Shown here piece after piece: positions 33,289-43,113 of a stretch of 64,000 bases of DNA. Under the pieces are notes generated by a model. The model ran no database searches. It was not told the DNA's origin and was given only the letters and a program-made list of their open reading frames with translations. The position numbers and the translations under genes are program-made. Numbering within the stretch: position 1 is the first letter of the stretch; the number at the start of each line of letters is the position of its first letter. The stretch is from Deltaproteobacteria bacterium (GTDB taxonomy: Bacteria > Desulfobacterota > Binatia > HRBIN30 > CADEER01): assembly GCA_029262455.1 (NCBI GenBank), contig JAJCZJ010000094.1:1-64000 (forward strand), given 5' to 3'.

Positions 33289-33373
33289 CCTCGATTCCTC
33301 CCGCGCGAGCGTCACGGGAGATCAGCGCAAAGTCAAGCAGCCTCCAACGATCGTCGTGATTCAGCTTCGCGCT

Positions 33374-35275
33374 TCAATCGATGATGCCCTTCTCCTGACA
33401 GAGAACCTTGTGTTGCGAACCGCCACGAACCAGGCAGGTACCAGTCTCACCGATCGTATCGCTCGGATCCGGGTCAGTCGTGTCTAGGGTTACCGTGATC
33501 GGCACGGCGGTCAGGGGAACTGGTAGATCCATACGGCGCGCCGTCACCCGCAACTTGAACAGATTCGGCCCGATGTTACCGGAAACCGGTTTCATCTTGA
33601 GACTCAAGCGCCCATCGGCCGTCTTGCACCGAATCTTGCGCTTGCCGGGTCGCGGTTCGTCCACTTCACATTCGGACGCGGACCAAATGAGCGACTCGGC
33701 GACGATGCCGTTCTCCACGAGGATCGTCAGACCCCCAGCTTCGATCGCCTGCGACAACCCCTGGTACGGTGGATTCACATCCACCAACCCATGAATCGTC
33801 GTCAATCCGTTTGGCCGTTCCGGGTTTGTCGACGTGTTCCCCTTCAATTTGAGTTTGCGCAAAATGAAAGCACGCTCGCTGGGACCAACGGTGGCAGTGG
33901 CGCTATTCGCAGGAGTGTTCGTCGCGGTGCTCGTCGGCGTCGCCGCCACCTGAGTAGGAGTTTCAGTCGGAGCGATACCCGTAGACGTAGCCGTTGCCGT
34001 TGCCGTCGCCGTCGCCGTTGCGGTCGGCATCGCCGCTTCGGGCGTCGGGGTGGCAGTCGGATCAGGCAGACACTCGGGTGCTGTCGCACAGTCTGGATCG
34101 TCGCAGTCGATCAGCGAATCGCCGTCGTCGTCTGTCCCGTTGTCACAAATCTCACTAACGTCAATCGTGATGCCGCACAGAACCTGCGCGCCGCACGTAT
34201 CTTGCGCAGAGAAGACAACCACGTGTTGGCCGAGGTCATCCATCGTCGGCGTCCACACGAAGCTCGTGGAAACCGGGTTGGCGATCAGCGGCAGCAACGG
34301 CGAGGTGGCTGAACCGATCGGCAAAGCCCCGGAGCCAAGAATTAGATTTTCGACATCCGCATCGGACGCGCCGACCGCAATCGTCAACTGCGAACCAGCA
34401 CCCGCGGTGACGACCTGTCCGCACGGAGTCGCACTATCAAAGACCGGCACGGCATTATCCGGCGGACAATCGACCAGCTCGATAAAAAAGTCGAGAGCCG
34501 TTTTCGCGTCGCCCTGACTCTCTTCGATCGTGACCTGGGTAGAGTAGAAGGTGTTGAGTCCCTGCTCGCTACAAATGTCGTCGGCAAGGTCGCAGCCGGT
34601 CGTGTCCCACATGAACAGCCCAGAAGAAGACACCGTCGCCGCGCCGCCAGTACAGCTGTCGCTTTCGCCGGGCTGATTGACGAGGGACGATTCGACAAAG
34701 GTCGACAGTCGAAAGTCGAGCGGGTCACCGTCGAGATCAGCGGCCGGTACCTCAAACAAACACAGTCCGTCCTGCGGGCAGCGGATTACGGGCGGTAAGC
34801 TGCTATTCGGTGGAGTATTACCGGACCCGGCATCGACCGCGGTTTCGACTCGGTAGCCGAGCTGTGGGTTGTTGATGTGTGAATTCGGCGAATCACAATC
34901 GCGAGTCCGCGACAGGTTGTCGACCGCCGCGATATATTGATCCGCACTTGGGTAGGTGTGAACAACTTTCGCGGTTCCAACGACCCAGTCCTCGTCCTGA
35001 CTCAGACTGGTCACCTCCATCTGCAGAAATCCGCTCGATGAGCCATCGCCGTAGTTGAGTGGATCCACGGTCAGCATCGCCCCAAGATCGGGTGCGCCGA
35101 AATACGAGCGCCGGTAGCCAAGGGTCACCTCGAACTCGACAGCATTCGGATCGGTGCTCATCAGCGGCCGCCAGTCGACACGACCAAATCGGAAATGAGT
35201 GGCCAACGCGCTCTCACCCAATCCCGCAATCATCCCTATGAGGGACACCAATCCTACCGCAAATCGAATTCTCAT
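33374..35275 (-). CDS. Large secreted protein with Asp-rich repeat and Thr/Ala/Pro linker
   Basis: This 633-residue protein starts at an ATG (35273-35275) that begins a signal peptide (MRIRFAVGLVSLIGMIAGLG, ALA cleavage). The mature end ATHFRFGRVDW opens a beta-rich region of about 380 residues with PKD/cadherin-like stretches (DLDGDPLDFRLSTF, FVWTPTMDDLGQHVV). Then comes an Asp-rich DNGTDDDGDSLIDCDDPDCA, which may bind calcium, a linker of TATATAT and TPT repeats (about 410-470), and a C-terminal domain. No enzyme motif is seen. It is probably extracellular or surface-attached. It belongs to the block inserted between hisD and hisB. Confidence 0.82.
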   Translation of the reverse strand: MRIRFAVGLVSLIGMIAGLGESALATHFRFGRVDWRPLMSTDPNAVEFEVTLGYRRSYFGAPDLGAMLTVDPLNYGDGSSSGFLQMEVTSLSQDEDWVVGTAKVVHTYPSADQYIAAVDNLSRTRDCDSPNSHINNPQLGYRVETAVDAGSGNTPPNSSLPPVIRCPQDGLCLFEVPAADLDGDPLDFRLSTFVESSLVNQPGESDSCTGGAATVSSSGLFMWDTTGCDLADDICSEQGLNTFYSTQVTIEESQGDAKTALDFFIELVDCPPDNAVPVFDSATPCGQVVTAGAGSQLTIAVGASDADVENLILGSGALPIGSATSPLLPLIANPVSTSFVWTPTMDDLGQHVVVFSAQDTCGAQVLCGITIDVSEICDNGTDDDGDSLIDCDDPDCATAPECLPDPTATPTPEAAMPTATATATATATATSTGIAPTETPTQVAATPTSTATNTPANSATATVGPSERAFILRKLKLKGNTSTNPERPNGLTTIHGLVDVNPPYQGLSQAIEAGGLTILVENGIVAESLIWSASECEVDEPRPGKRKIRCKTADGRLSLKMKPVSGNIGPNLFKLRVTARRMDLPVPLTAVPITVTLDTTDPDPSDTIGETGTCLVRGGSQHKVLCQEKGIID

Positions 35276-35532
35276 CGTGAAACCGGACCTCCGCTGGCGC
35301 ATTCGACAGCTACATCGCAACTCTGATGCCAACGGAGCGGGCACCCCGGCAGCGGCCTCGAGACATCAACTAGTACCCGTTCGACACCTTGATTTCGGAC
35401 GGTCCACGACGATCCCGACACAGCGTCAGAAATGCGTTGATTCCCAAGCAGATTTCTTTGCTTTGGGGCAGGTCAGGGCCTGTGCGCAAGCGCAACAGCC
35501 GCACGGCCCGACTGCAGACTCAGAAGACCATA

Positions 35533-35562
35533 TTGACTATCATCACTTTCCGACTATCGTCA
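35533..35562 (+). promoter_or_regulatory. Putative promoter with GACTATC direct repeat before the amidohydrolase
   Basis: TTGACT (35533-35538), 16-nt spacer and TATCGT (35555-35560) could be a promoter. GACTATCATCA (35535-35545) and GACTATCGTCA (35552-35562) repeat at 17-bp distance, overlapping both hexamers, as an operator might. The rest of the 365-bp divergent gap 35276-35640 shows nothing further. Confidence 0.4.
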
Positions 35563-35640
35563 GATTTTGACCTTGCTCCACCGTCCGGCGACATCCTCAG
35601 CGCGCGGGCGTCAACCGAGGAATACAGAGGGGAGACCGCA

Positions 35641-36885
35641 TTGGAAAAGCTATTAATGATCAGCTCCGACTGCCACGCCGGAGCACACCCCTCGGGTTAC
35701 ACGGAATACATGCCGCGCGAGTTCCACGACGCCGCACACACATGGTGGCTCGGTTACGCCCGCGAGATGATGAATCGGGCCGGAACCTTCTTCGACCAAG
35801 AGGCGGTCGACAGCTTCGCGGACAACACGGGCGAGGCCGGCGGCTGGATGAAGGCGTTCAGTGACCCAGACGTAAAGCTGAGCGACGACGAGATCATGGG
35901 GATGATCTGCGATGAAACGAGTCCCTTCGCCCCGCGACGCGGCGAGTTCGACGCTAACCGGCGTATCAGCGATCTCGAAGCCGACGGTGTCGTCGGTGAG
36001 GTCATCTTTCCGCAGATGGCACCGTTCGGCGCGGGCCTTCAACAATATCGCTACCCTGTCTCACCCGAACAGAACCTCGTGGGCATCCGCGCCTACAACC
36101 GCTGGCTCGCCGACTTCTGCAATCTCCATCCCGGGCGCCACGCCGGCGTCGCGTTGATCAACGTCGACGACATCGATGTTGCCATCACGGAAATTACCAA
36201 CGCCAAGAAAGCCGGTCTCTGGGGCGGTGTCTTGCTCCCGTCGAGTACCGGCGAGATGCCGTTCTACCACCATCCACGCTACGAACCGCTCTGGGCGGCA
36301 TGCGAAGACCTCGAGATGCCGATCCATTCACACTCGGGTTGGTCACCGGACTACGGCGACGTGCCGGCCGCCACCGCGATGTACATCAGTGAAGTCGACA
36401 TGTGGGCGCATCGCCCCTTCACCGCCCTGGTCTGGTCCGGTGCGTTCGAGAGGCACCCAAACCTGAAGTACATCCTCACCGAAACCGGTTGCTCGTGGAT
36501 CCTCGAAACACTGCGGGTGTTGGAGTTCAAGGCGGACATCCCCTTCTTCAGGCACTTCACGAAAGAGCTCTCGCTACGCCCGACGGAATACTTTGAGCGT
36601 CAGTGCTTCATCGGCGCGTCCTTCCTGCCGCCGCACGAAGGCGAAGATCGACACAAGATCGGTCTCGACAAGATGATGTGGGGCTCAGACTACCCACACC
36701 TCGAGGGGAGCTGGCCCAATACCATGGAGGCCATACGCGAGACTTTTGGCAGCTATCCGGAGAGCGAGACACGCGCGATGCTTGGCACCAACGCCGCAAA
36801 AGTATTCGGCTTCGACTTGGACTCACTGGCTCCGCTAGTCGACAAGATCGGTCCGGAACTTTCGACGATCCAATGCCCGAGCTGA
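35641..36885 (+). CDS. Amidohydrolase-2 family metal-dependent hydrolase
   Basis: This 414-residue protein starts at a TTG at 35641, six nt after GGGGAG; the long open frame before it lacks similarity. It begins EKLLMISSDCHAGAH (Asp and His of the metal site) and has HSHSGWSPDYG with a metal-site His and LTETGCSWIL. Near the end MMWGSDYPHLEGSWP carries the metal-site Asp. These are features of the ACMSD/amidohydrolase-2 superfamily, whose members decarboxylate or hydrolyse organic acids. The next gene, a TetR regulator, overlaps by 13 bp, so the two form an operon. The substrate is unknown. Confidence 0.92.
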   Translation: MEKLLMISSDCHAGAHPSGYTEYMPREFHDAAHTWWLGYAREMMNRAGTFFDQEAVDSFADNTGEAGGWMKAFSDPDVKLSDDEIMGMICDETSPFAPRRGEFDANRRISDLEADGVVGEVIFPQMAPFGAGLQQYRYPVSPEQNLVGIRAYNRWLADFCNLHPGRHAGVALINVDDIDVAITEITNAKKAGLWGGVLLPSSTGEMPFYHHPRYEPLWAACEDLEMPIHSHSGWSPDYGDVPAATAMYISEVDMWAHRPFTALVWSGAFERHPNLKYILTETGCSWILETLRVLEFKADIPFFRHFTKELSLRPTEYFERQCFIGASFLPPHEGEDRHKIGLDKMMWGSDYPHLEGSWPNTMEAIRETFGSYPESETRAMLGTNAAKVFGFDLDSLAPLVDKIGPELSTIQCPS

Positions 36886-37496
36886 CGAACGTCGCGCAGG
36901 ATCCGCAGCCGACGCGACGCGAACGGCGCCGCCTCGAGATCCGCGAACGCATCGTGCATACGGCTTTCTCGCTCTTCGAGAACAAGGGATACGAGACTAC
37001 GACCGTTACCGAGATCGCCGAACAAGCCGACATCGCCTACGGAACCTTCTTCAAACACTTCCCGACCAAGCTCGACCTATTACGGGAGGTGAGCGACCTC
37101 GCCCTGTCTTCACTCTTCGACGACGTGGCGGCTGTCGATCGCCGTAAGGCATCCTTCCCGGCGAACCTCGTGGACCTGTTCGAAACCACCGCCAATAGCG
37201 CGATAAAAATGGGTCCCGAAACGCGCGGCCTCATCAACGCCATGATGGCCACGTCGGTTCCAGAGACGAGTCGCAAACACGACCAGAGGATACGCCAGGC
37301 TTTCCAGAACTTCCTGCGCGACGGTCTCGCGACCGGCAGCATCCGCCAGGAGACCGACCTCGAAACCATGACCGAGGTCGTCGTCGGCAGCTGGTACTCG
37401 ATCTTTCTGAGCTGGGTCCGGTCCGACACCTACCCGCTGCAAGAAAGAGCCTCTTCGGTCGCGCGCTTCCTAGCCAACACTCTCGCAGTCCGTTGA
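36873..37496 (+). CDS. TetR family transcriptional regulator (amidohydrolase operon)
   Basis: This 207-residue protein has the HTH RRLEIRERIVHTAFSLFENK and TVTEIAEQADIAYGTFFKHF (about 16-62), followed by a helical ligand domain. The ATG at 36873 lies inside the amidohydrolase gene, giving a 13-bp overlap and translational coupling. It likely senses a substrate or product of that enzyme and represses the operon; the GACTATC repeat upstream of the amidohydrolase is a candidate site (inference). A terminator follows at 37521. Confidence 0.94.
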   Translation: MPELTNVAQDPQPTRRERRRLEIRERIVHTAFSLFENKGYETTTVTEIAEQADIAYGTFFKHFPTKLDLLREVSDLALSSLFDDVAAVDRRKASFPANLVDLFETTANSAIKMGPETRGLINAMMATSVPETSRKHDQRIRQAFQNFLRDGLATGSIRQETDLETMTEVVVGSWYSIFLSWVRSDTYPLQERASSVARFLANTLAVR

Positions 37497-37520
37497 ACGA
37501 CTAGACTGATTCTGGCAACA

Positions 37521-37546
37521 GGGCGGCTCTTCGTAGGGAGCCGCCC
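37521..37546 (+). terminator. Stem-loop after the TetR gene
   Basis: GGGCGGCTC (37521-37529) pairs perfectly with GAGCCGCCC (37538-37546) around an 8-nt loop, 24 nt past the TetR stop, followed by GGGTTGTTCC. This is a reasonable intrinsic terminator, although its T-run is weak. Confidence 0.65.
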
Positions 37547-37739
37547 GGGTTGTTCCAGAGGGACTGGATCGTATCGCCCATCGTTACGAAGCAGCCGCTC
37601 ACATCCAGAATCGGCGAATTAGTAACGGTTGACTGTGCAATGTACAATTGAGCAGACAAGCGTAAAGCCACCACAACCAGTGGCACATTGATTGATTCTC
37701 TCCCTAGTCCGAATCACTGGCTCAGCGGGAGGAAGACCC

Positions 37740-38015
37740 TTGAAGCAGATCGATGTCACGCCGTTCTTGAAGTCCATGGAATCCGAGCTTCGCGACTGCG
37801 ACGGCAAGCGAGCTCTCGAGATTCTTGACGCCCTTACCCGGTGGGCTGCCGACACATCGATCAAAGACGACTGCCGTAAAGGCGCTGAGCGTCTACAAGG
37901 TCGTGCTCGCTTCAGGTTCGCCCTTGCCACGGCAAACAACAACGCGCCGACTGCCAGACAACAAGCCGTACTCAACCGCCTGAGAACCAGTCGCCCCGTA
38001 CCGGCCGCTGGCTAG
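37740..38015 (+). CDS. Small hypothetical protein
   Basis: No family is recognised. A TTG at 37740 with GGAGG 7 nt upstream starts a 91-residue product (LKQIDVTPFLKSMESELRDC and on), helical and basic toward the end (ERLQGRARFRFALATANNN). A start further up (37692) would add 16 residues. It lies between two opposing units (the TetR operon and hisD) on the plus strand. It could be spurious, but the good ribosome site and helix-like composition support it. Confidence 0.45.
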   Translation: MKQIDVTPFLKSMESELRDCDGKRALEILDALTRWAADTSIKDDCRKGAERLQGRARFRFALATANNNAPTARQQAVLNRLRTSRPVPAAG

Positions 38016-38110
38016 CAACTATCGGGACGAGCCTATCCGTCAGTTTGGGCTTGACGACGCGATCGGAGCGCAGGCGGTATAATCTGGTCGGTGAAACGCG
38101 CTGCGACGGT

Positions 38111-39412
38111 CTAACGGCGGCGCATTCGAACGGCCGCGGCATGAGCATCGTACCCTTCAAGCTCTGCCAACGTCTCGATCGCCGGCCCGAGTTTGGCCAA
38201 CGCCGCGGACGAAGCCTGGACAAGGTTGGTTCGCTTGACGAAATCGTAAACTCCAAGCGGAGAGAAAAATCGCGCCGATCCACCTGTCGGCAGGACATGA
38301 TTTGGCCCGGCGAGGTAATCGCCGAGCGGAGCTGGGGCGTGGTCGCCACAAAAGATCGCGCCGGCGTTGCGCACGCGGCGCGCTAGCTTCATCGCGTTTC
38401 GCGTCTGGATCTCTAGGTGCTCGGGCGCGATGTCCTCAGCGATCTCCACCGCTTCGTCGAGATTCCGAACAACGATCAGCGCGCCGCGACGCTTCAGCAC
38501 CCGAGCGATATCGCGGCGTCGCGGCAGCTTCGGCAACTGCTCCTCGATCGCTGCTGCGGTCGCATTGGCAATGCGCTTTGACGGGGTCAGTAAGATCGCA
38601 CACTCGTCGCCACTGCCATGCTCCGCTTGCGCCAGCAGATCTGCTGCAACATAGGCTGGGTCGGCGCTGGTGTCGGCGATCACTAGGACTTCGCTCGGAC
38701 CGGCCGTTGCATCGATATCGACCTGGCCGTAAACCTGCCGCTTCGCAGCCTGTACAAAGGCGTTCCCCGGTCCAACGATCTTGTCGACACGCGGAACCGT
38801 GCGTGTACCGTAGGCCAAAGCCGCTACCGCCTGCGCCCCACCGATCTTGTAAACGGCATCCACCCCGGCGATGCGCGCCGCCGCCAAAACCGCAATCGGA
38901 TGACCGTCAGGTCCGGCCGGTGAAACCATGATCACCTCGTCCACACCTGCGACCCGCGCCGGGATGGCGTTCATCAGCACCGAGGACGGATAAGCACCCT
39001 TGCCACCGGGCACATAGACACCGACACGCCGCAATGGCGTAATTTGCTGCCCCAAGGTCAGCCCAGTAGCGTCGCGAAAACTCCACGACGGCTGACGCTG
39101 CTTCTGATGAAAGGCCCTGATGCGCCGCGCCGCTTTCTGCAAGGCCGCGACCACTTTGCTCGGCATCGCCGCCACCGCGGCGTCGAGATCACGTTCGGAC
39201 ACGCGCATGGTACGCGGCGTCAGCCGAATCTCGTCGAACTTCTTCGCATACGAGATGACCGCCTGGTCACCGCGCCGTCGTACCGCCTTGACGATTTCCG
39301 CGGCCGCCGCTTCGGCGCGGGCGGTATCCTGCTCCTGCGTCGAACGCAGACGCGCCAACTCTTTCGCAAATCCTCGCGCCTGGGTGTCCAGTGTTCGAAT
39401 CGTCTCACTCAT
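38111..39412 (-). CDS. hisD: Histidinol dehydrogenase
   Basis: This 433-residue enzyme catalyses the last two oxidations of histidine synthesis. It has VGVYVPGGKGAYPSSVLMNA, IVGPGNAFVQAAKRQVYG, the zinc-site region AEHGSGDECAILLT, and EDIAPEHLEIQ with the catalytic Glu-His. It overlaps murA by ATGA. hisG, usually between murA and hisD in related gene strings, is absent here. Downstream, hisB is displaced by 4.8 kb. Confidence 0.98.
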   Translation of the reverse strand: MSETIRTLDTQARGFAKELARLRSTQEQDTARAEAAAAEIVKAVRRRGDQAVISYAKKFDEIRLTPRTMRVSERDLDAAVAAMPSKVVAALQKAARRIRAFHQKQRQPSWSFRDATGLTLGQQITPLRRVGVYVPGGKGAYPSSVLMNAIPARVAGVDEVIMVSPAGPDGHPIAVLAAARIAGVDAVYKIGGAQAVAALAYGTRTVPRVDKIVGPGNAFVQAAKRQVYGQVDIDATAGPSEVLVIADTSADPAYVAADLLAQAEHGSGDECAILLTPSKRIANATAAAIEEQLPKLPRRRDIARVLKRRGALIVVRNLDEAVEIAEDIAPEHLEIQTRNAMKLARRVRNAGAIFCGDHAPAPLGDYLAGPNHVLPTGGSARFFSPLGVYDFVKRTNLVQASSAALAKLGPAIETLAELEGYDAHAAAVRMRRR

Positions 39413-40671
39413 CCGCGCGCCCCCTCTATTCGTTCGATGTCCGCGCCCAAGGCTGCAAGTTTTTCCTCGATCCGTTCATACCCGCGATCGAGGTGATAGA
39501 CGCGCCGAATCTCAGTCTCGTTGTCCGCCACCATGCCGGCGAGGATCAGCGAGACGCTGGCCCGCAAGTCGGTCGCCATCACCGGCGCACCGCTCAGCCG
39601 CTCGGTACCCCGCACCACTGCATTGTGACCGTCCAAAGCAATGTCGGCGCCGAGACGCATGAACTCATTCGCATGCATGAAGCGATTCTCAAAGATCGTC
39701 TCGGTCACCACAGACGTCCCTTCCGATACGGTTGCCAACGCCATCATTTGGGCCTGTAGGTCCGTTGGGAACCCAGGATAGGGCAACGTCTTGATATCAA
39801 CCCCGCGCAAGCGTTGCGATGACACCACCCGTACAAAGTCCTCGTGTTCCTCAATCGTCGCGCCGGCCTCACGCAGCTTTTCGATCAACGCATGGAGGCA
39901 ATCCGGCCGCGCATCACGAACCATGACTTCGCCCGCGGTCATCGCGGCTGCAATCAAGAATGTGCCCGCTTCGATGCGATCCGGTAGTACGCGATGATTC
40001 ATGCCGCTCAGTCGCGGCACTCCCGAAATCACGATGCGCGACTTACCGTCGCCTTCGATTCGTGCACCCATCGAACGCAGGGCATCCGCGAGATCTACGA
40101 TCTCCGGCTCGCGCGCGGCGTTCTCGATCGTCGTCTCGCCATCGGCGAGACTGGCGACCATCATCAGGTGTTCCGTGGCGCCGACCGAGGGAAAATCGAG
40201 CTGCACATGCGCGCCTACGAGTTTCTCGGCCCGCGCTTCGGTGTAACCGTGCACCAACTCGACTTCGGCACCGAGCTGCTGCAGAGCGTGCACATGCAGA
40301 TTCACCGGCCGACCGCCGATGGCACACCCACCAGGTTGTGAAACCCGCGCCCGACCTACTCGAGCCAGCAAAGGCCCAAGAACCAGAAACGAGGCTCGCA
40401 TCGTCTTGACGAGCTCGTACGGCGCCTCCCAGGAGGCCAGCTCCCGTGCTTCGACGGTGACATCGGCCCCGTCCTGCTCGACTGTCGCGCCTAGGTCGCT
40501 GAGCAAGCGCAGTGCAGTGCGCACATCGGCCACATCCGGGATGTTGCGAACCGAACACGGCTGGTCCGTCAGCAAGGTCGAAAAAAGAATCGGCAGCGCG
40601 GCATTCTTTGCACCGGCGACACTGATCTCGCCAGCCAGCCGACGCCCGCCTCGTACGATAATCTTATCCAT
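39409..40671 (-). CDS. murA: UDP-N-acetylglucosamine 1-carboxyvinyltransferase
   Basis: This 420-residue MurA makes the first committed peptidoglycan precursor from UDP-GlcNAc and PEP. It has MDKIIVRGGRRLAGEISVAG, AKNAALPIL with the conserved Lys22-Asn23, the catalytic loop QPGGCAIGGRPVNLH (Cys present, so normal fosfomycin-type active site), and PYPGFPTDLQAQMMAL. It overlaps prmC by 8 bp and hisD by 4 bp. Confidence 0.98.
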   Translation of the reverse strand: MDKIIVRGGRRLAGEISVAGAKNAALPILFSTLLTDQPCSVRNIPDVADVRTALRLLSDLGATVEQDGADVTVEARELASWEAPYELVKTMRASFLVLGPLLARVGRARVSQPGGCAIGGRPVNLHVHALQQLGAEVELVHGYTEARAEKLVGAHVQLDFPSVGATEHLMMVASLADGETTIENAAREPEIVDLADALRSMGARIEGDGKSRIVISGVPRLSGMNHRVLPDRIEAGTFLIAAAMTAGEVMVRDARPDCLHALIEKLREAGATIEEHEDFVRVVSSQRLRGVDIKTLPYPGFPTDLQAQMMALATVSEGTSVVTETIFENRFMHANEFMRLGADIALDGHNAVVRGTERLSGAPVMATDLRASVSLILAGMVADNETEIRRVYHLDRGYERIEEKLAALGADIERIEGARG

Positions 40672-41557
40672 TTACAGCTTCGCTTCCCAATTTCGCAACC
40701 AAGAGACGCGGGTGGCCGGCGAGGTCGCGCAGGATCTCAACCTCACCAAATCCAGCCTGAGCCGCACACGATCGCACGGAGCGTTCTTGATCGCTACCGA
40801 TCTCGACAATCGTGTAGCCACCCGAATTCAATCGAGCAGGGGCTCCAGTCAATAAGGGGTCGATCACCGCCATCCCATCGGATCCCGCACGCAACGCCAT
40901 CGAGGGCTCCCAGTCCAACTCCGGCTCTAGCACGAAGTCATCGGCAACATAGGGCGGGTTCGAAGCGACGACATCGAACCGCACTTCGCCACCGACCCCA
41001 TCGAAGAGATCGGAACGAAAAAACCGGACCGAATCGATGCCGAGCCGCACCGCGTTGTCCTCCGCCACCGACAGGGCCGCCGGGGATATATCACAAGCCG
41101 TGACCGATAGGTCCGGTCGCATCGCCGCAATCGCGATGGCGACACAACCACTTCCGGTACCGACCTCGAGCACATGCCCGCCGACCGGAGCCCGTTCGAC
41201 CACAGTCTCCACCAACAGCTCAGTTTCTGGTCGAGGGATCAAGACCGCATCCGTCACGCGAAACATCAGGGAGCAGAACTCCTTCTCGCAGACGATGTAA
41301 GCCACCGGTTCACGCTGCGCACGCCGCGCGAGCAGAGCCTCAAACCGATCGATGACGGACCGCGGCGCTTCGTCCCGCAGACGGGCAAATACCCCCGCCC
41401 GATTCACCCCGACCGCATGCGCCAGTAGCACCTCACAATCGAGCCGCGCGGTATCAACTCCAGCAACCGACAGCGAAGCCACTCCCGAATCGATCAGGTC
41501 GCCGTACCGCAACGGAATCGCAACCGCCAAATCAACCGCCCGATCGCATCGCACCAA
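40664..41557 (-). CDS. prmC: Release factor glutamine methyltransferase
   Basis: This 297-residue protein has the PrmC N-terminal helical domain, IPRPETELLVETVVE, the SAM motif VLEVGTGSGCVAIAIA and the catalytic VASNPPYVADD. It methylates the Gln of the GGQ motif in RF1/RF2; prfA lies just upstream in the same operon. The start is a TTG at 41557 (a GTG follows), 3 nt from the prfA stop. Confidence 0.97.
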   Translation of the reverse strand: MVRCDRAVDLAVAIPLRYGDLIDSGVASLSVAGVDTARLDCEVLLAHAVGVNRAGVFARLRDEAPRSVIDRFEALLARRAQREPVAYIVCEKEFCSLMFRVTDAVLIPRPETELLVETVVERAPVGGHVLEVGTGSGCVAIAIAAMRPDLSVTACDISPAALSVAEDNAVRLGIDSVRFFRSDLFDGVGGEVRFDVVASNPPYVADDFVLEPELDWEPSMALRAGSDGMAVIDPLLTGAPARLNSGGYTIVEIGSDQERSVRSCAAQAGFGEVEILRDLAGHPRLLVAKLGSEAVNG

Positions 41558-41559
41558 AC

Positions 41560-42621
41560 TCAGTGCTTCAACAGCTCCGCTTGGTAGTGTGTCGCGAGCG
41601 CGTCAATGAGTTCGTCAAGATCGCCGTCGACGATCTTTTCGAGGTTGTACAAGGTCAGGTTGATGCGGTGGTCGGTCATACGCCCCTGCGGGAAGTTGTA
41701 GGTGCGGACACGCTCGGAACGATCGCCGCTGCCGACCATGGTTCGACGGCTCTCCGCTTCCTCGGCGTGGGCCTCGGCCTGCGCCCTTTCCAACAAGCGC
41801 GAACGGAGAATCTTGAGCGCCTTCGCCTTGTTCTTGTGCTGCGACTTTTCGTCCTGACACGAGACCACCAGCCCGGTGGGGACGTGCGTGATTCGCACCG
41901 CCGAGTCTGTGGTGTTGACGCTCTGCCCGCCTGGCCCAGAAGACCGAAAGACATCGATACGAAGGTCGGTGCCTTCGTCGATGGCAACGTCAACTTCTTC
42001 GGCCTCTGGCAGTACCGCGACCGTAACGGCCGACGTGTGAATTCGCCCCGAGGTCTCCGTCACCGGCACACGCTGTACCCGGTGCACACCCCCCTCATAC
42101 TTGAGGCGCGAAAAGACGTGATTCCCCTCGATCAAGGCGATCACTTCTTTGAAGCCCCCGATGCCGGTATCGCTGCTGCTGAGGATTTCCACCTTCCAAC
42201 CCCGGACCTCCGCATAACGCCCGTACATCCGGAAGAGACTCGCCGCAAAGAGGGCGGCCTCGTCACCACCCGTACCAGCGCGAATCTCGAGCACTGTATT
42301 GCGCTCGTCGTTCGGGTCCTTCGGCAACAACAAGAGCTTGAGCTCCGCCTCCAGAGCCTCGGAACGCTCTCGCAGTGCGGGGAGTTCCTCTTTCGCCAGC
42401 TCGCGAATCTCCTCGTCGTCAGCCTCGAGTAGCTCTTTATGGCCGGCGATCTCGTCGCGCAACGCCTTCCAATCGCGGTAGGCCGCCACGATCGGCTCGA
42501 GCCCAGAGCGCTCCCGGGCGAGCTTGGTGTAGCTCTTCTGGTCGGCGAGAACCTCTGGGTCGATCAGCTGGGTTTCCAGATCGACGTAGCGAGCTTCTAC
42601 ATCTTCAAGCTTCTGCAGCAT
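41560..42621 (-). CDS. prfA: Peptide chain release factor 1
   Basis: This 353-residue RF1 reads UAA and UAG. It has the GGQ motif in [20 protein letters not shown], the RF1-type codon-recognition motif PVT in [12 protein letters not shown], and [20 protein letters not shown]. The ATG at 42619-42621 begins [16 protein letters not shown], the normal RF1 N-terminus; the longer open frame upstream is not part of it. It starts the run prfA-prmC-murA-hisD. Confidence 0.98.
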   Translation of the reverse strand: MLQKLEDVEARYVDLETQLIDPEVLADQKSYTKLARERSGLEPIVAAYRDWKALRDEIAGHKELLEADDEEIRELAKEELPALRERSEALEAELKLLLLPKDPNDERNTVLEIRAGTGGDEAALFAASLFRMYGRYAEVRGWKVEILSSSDTGIGGFKEVIALIEGNHVFSRLKYEGGVHRVQRVPVTETSGRIHTSAVTVAVLPEAEEVDVAIDEGTDLRIDVFRSSGPGGQSVNTTDSAVRITHVPTGLVVSCQDEKSQHKNKAKALKILRSRLLERAQAEAHAEEAESRRTMVGSGDRSERVRTYNFPQGRMTDHRINLTLYNLEKIVDGDLDELIDALATHYQAELLKH

Positions 42622-42776
42622 CGCGTTCCCAAGGTTGAGAGAAGAAACAGCTTTCGGACGCGAGCCGCCGGAACCAAACGGGCAGCGACGAAGCGCCCCA
42701 AAACGAGACGAGGGCGTGGGGAAGACCCACACCCTCGGTCACTCGCACCAAATCGGTGCGGACACAGTGAATCGTG

Positions 42777-42980
42777 CTATTTCTGTTTTCCGTACTTGCG
42801 GCGAAATCGCTCGACGCGGCCAGCAGTGTCAATCAACTTCTGCTTTCCGGTGTAGAACGGATGACACTCCGAGCAGATATCGACGTGCAACTCTGCAATC
42901 GTCGATCGCGTCTCGAAAGTGCTGCCGCAGGCACAAATCGCCTTGGCTACCTTATAATCTGGGTGAATCGCTTCTTTCAT
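42777..42980 (-). CDS. rpmE: 50S ribosomal protein L31 (zinc-binding type)
   Basis: This 67-residue protein is [20 protein letters not shown] and on, with the zinc ligands CACG and [13 protein letters not shown], so it is the zinc-containing L31 form. It precedes prfA in the conserved rpmE-prfA-prmC order, with about 155 nt between them. Confidence 0.98.
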   Translation of the reverse strand: MKEAIHPDYKVAKAICACGSTFETRSTIAELHVDICSECHPFYTGKQKLIDTAGRVERFRRKYGKQK

Positions 42981-43113
42981 GGCATCTTCTCCGAACCGGT
43001 GACCTTACCAGCGGCCACCCGCCCTCGCAAGCTAGCCTGTTTGGACAATTCCAGGACTCCGAAATAAGCCACCTGAAATGCTGGCGCGGCCAATTCTTGC
43101 CAGATTTTGCTGC

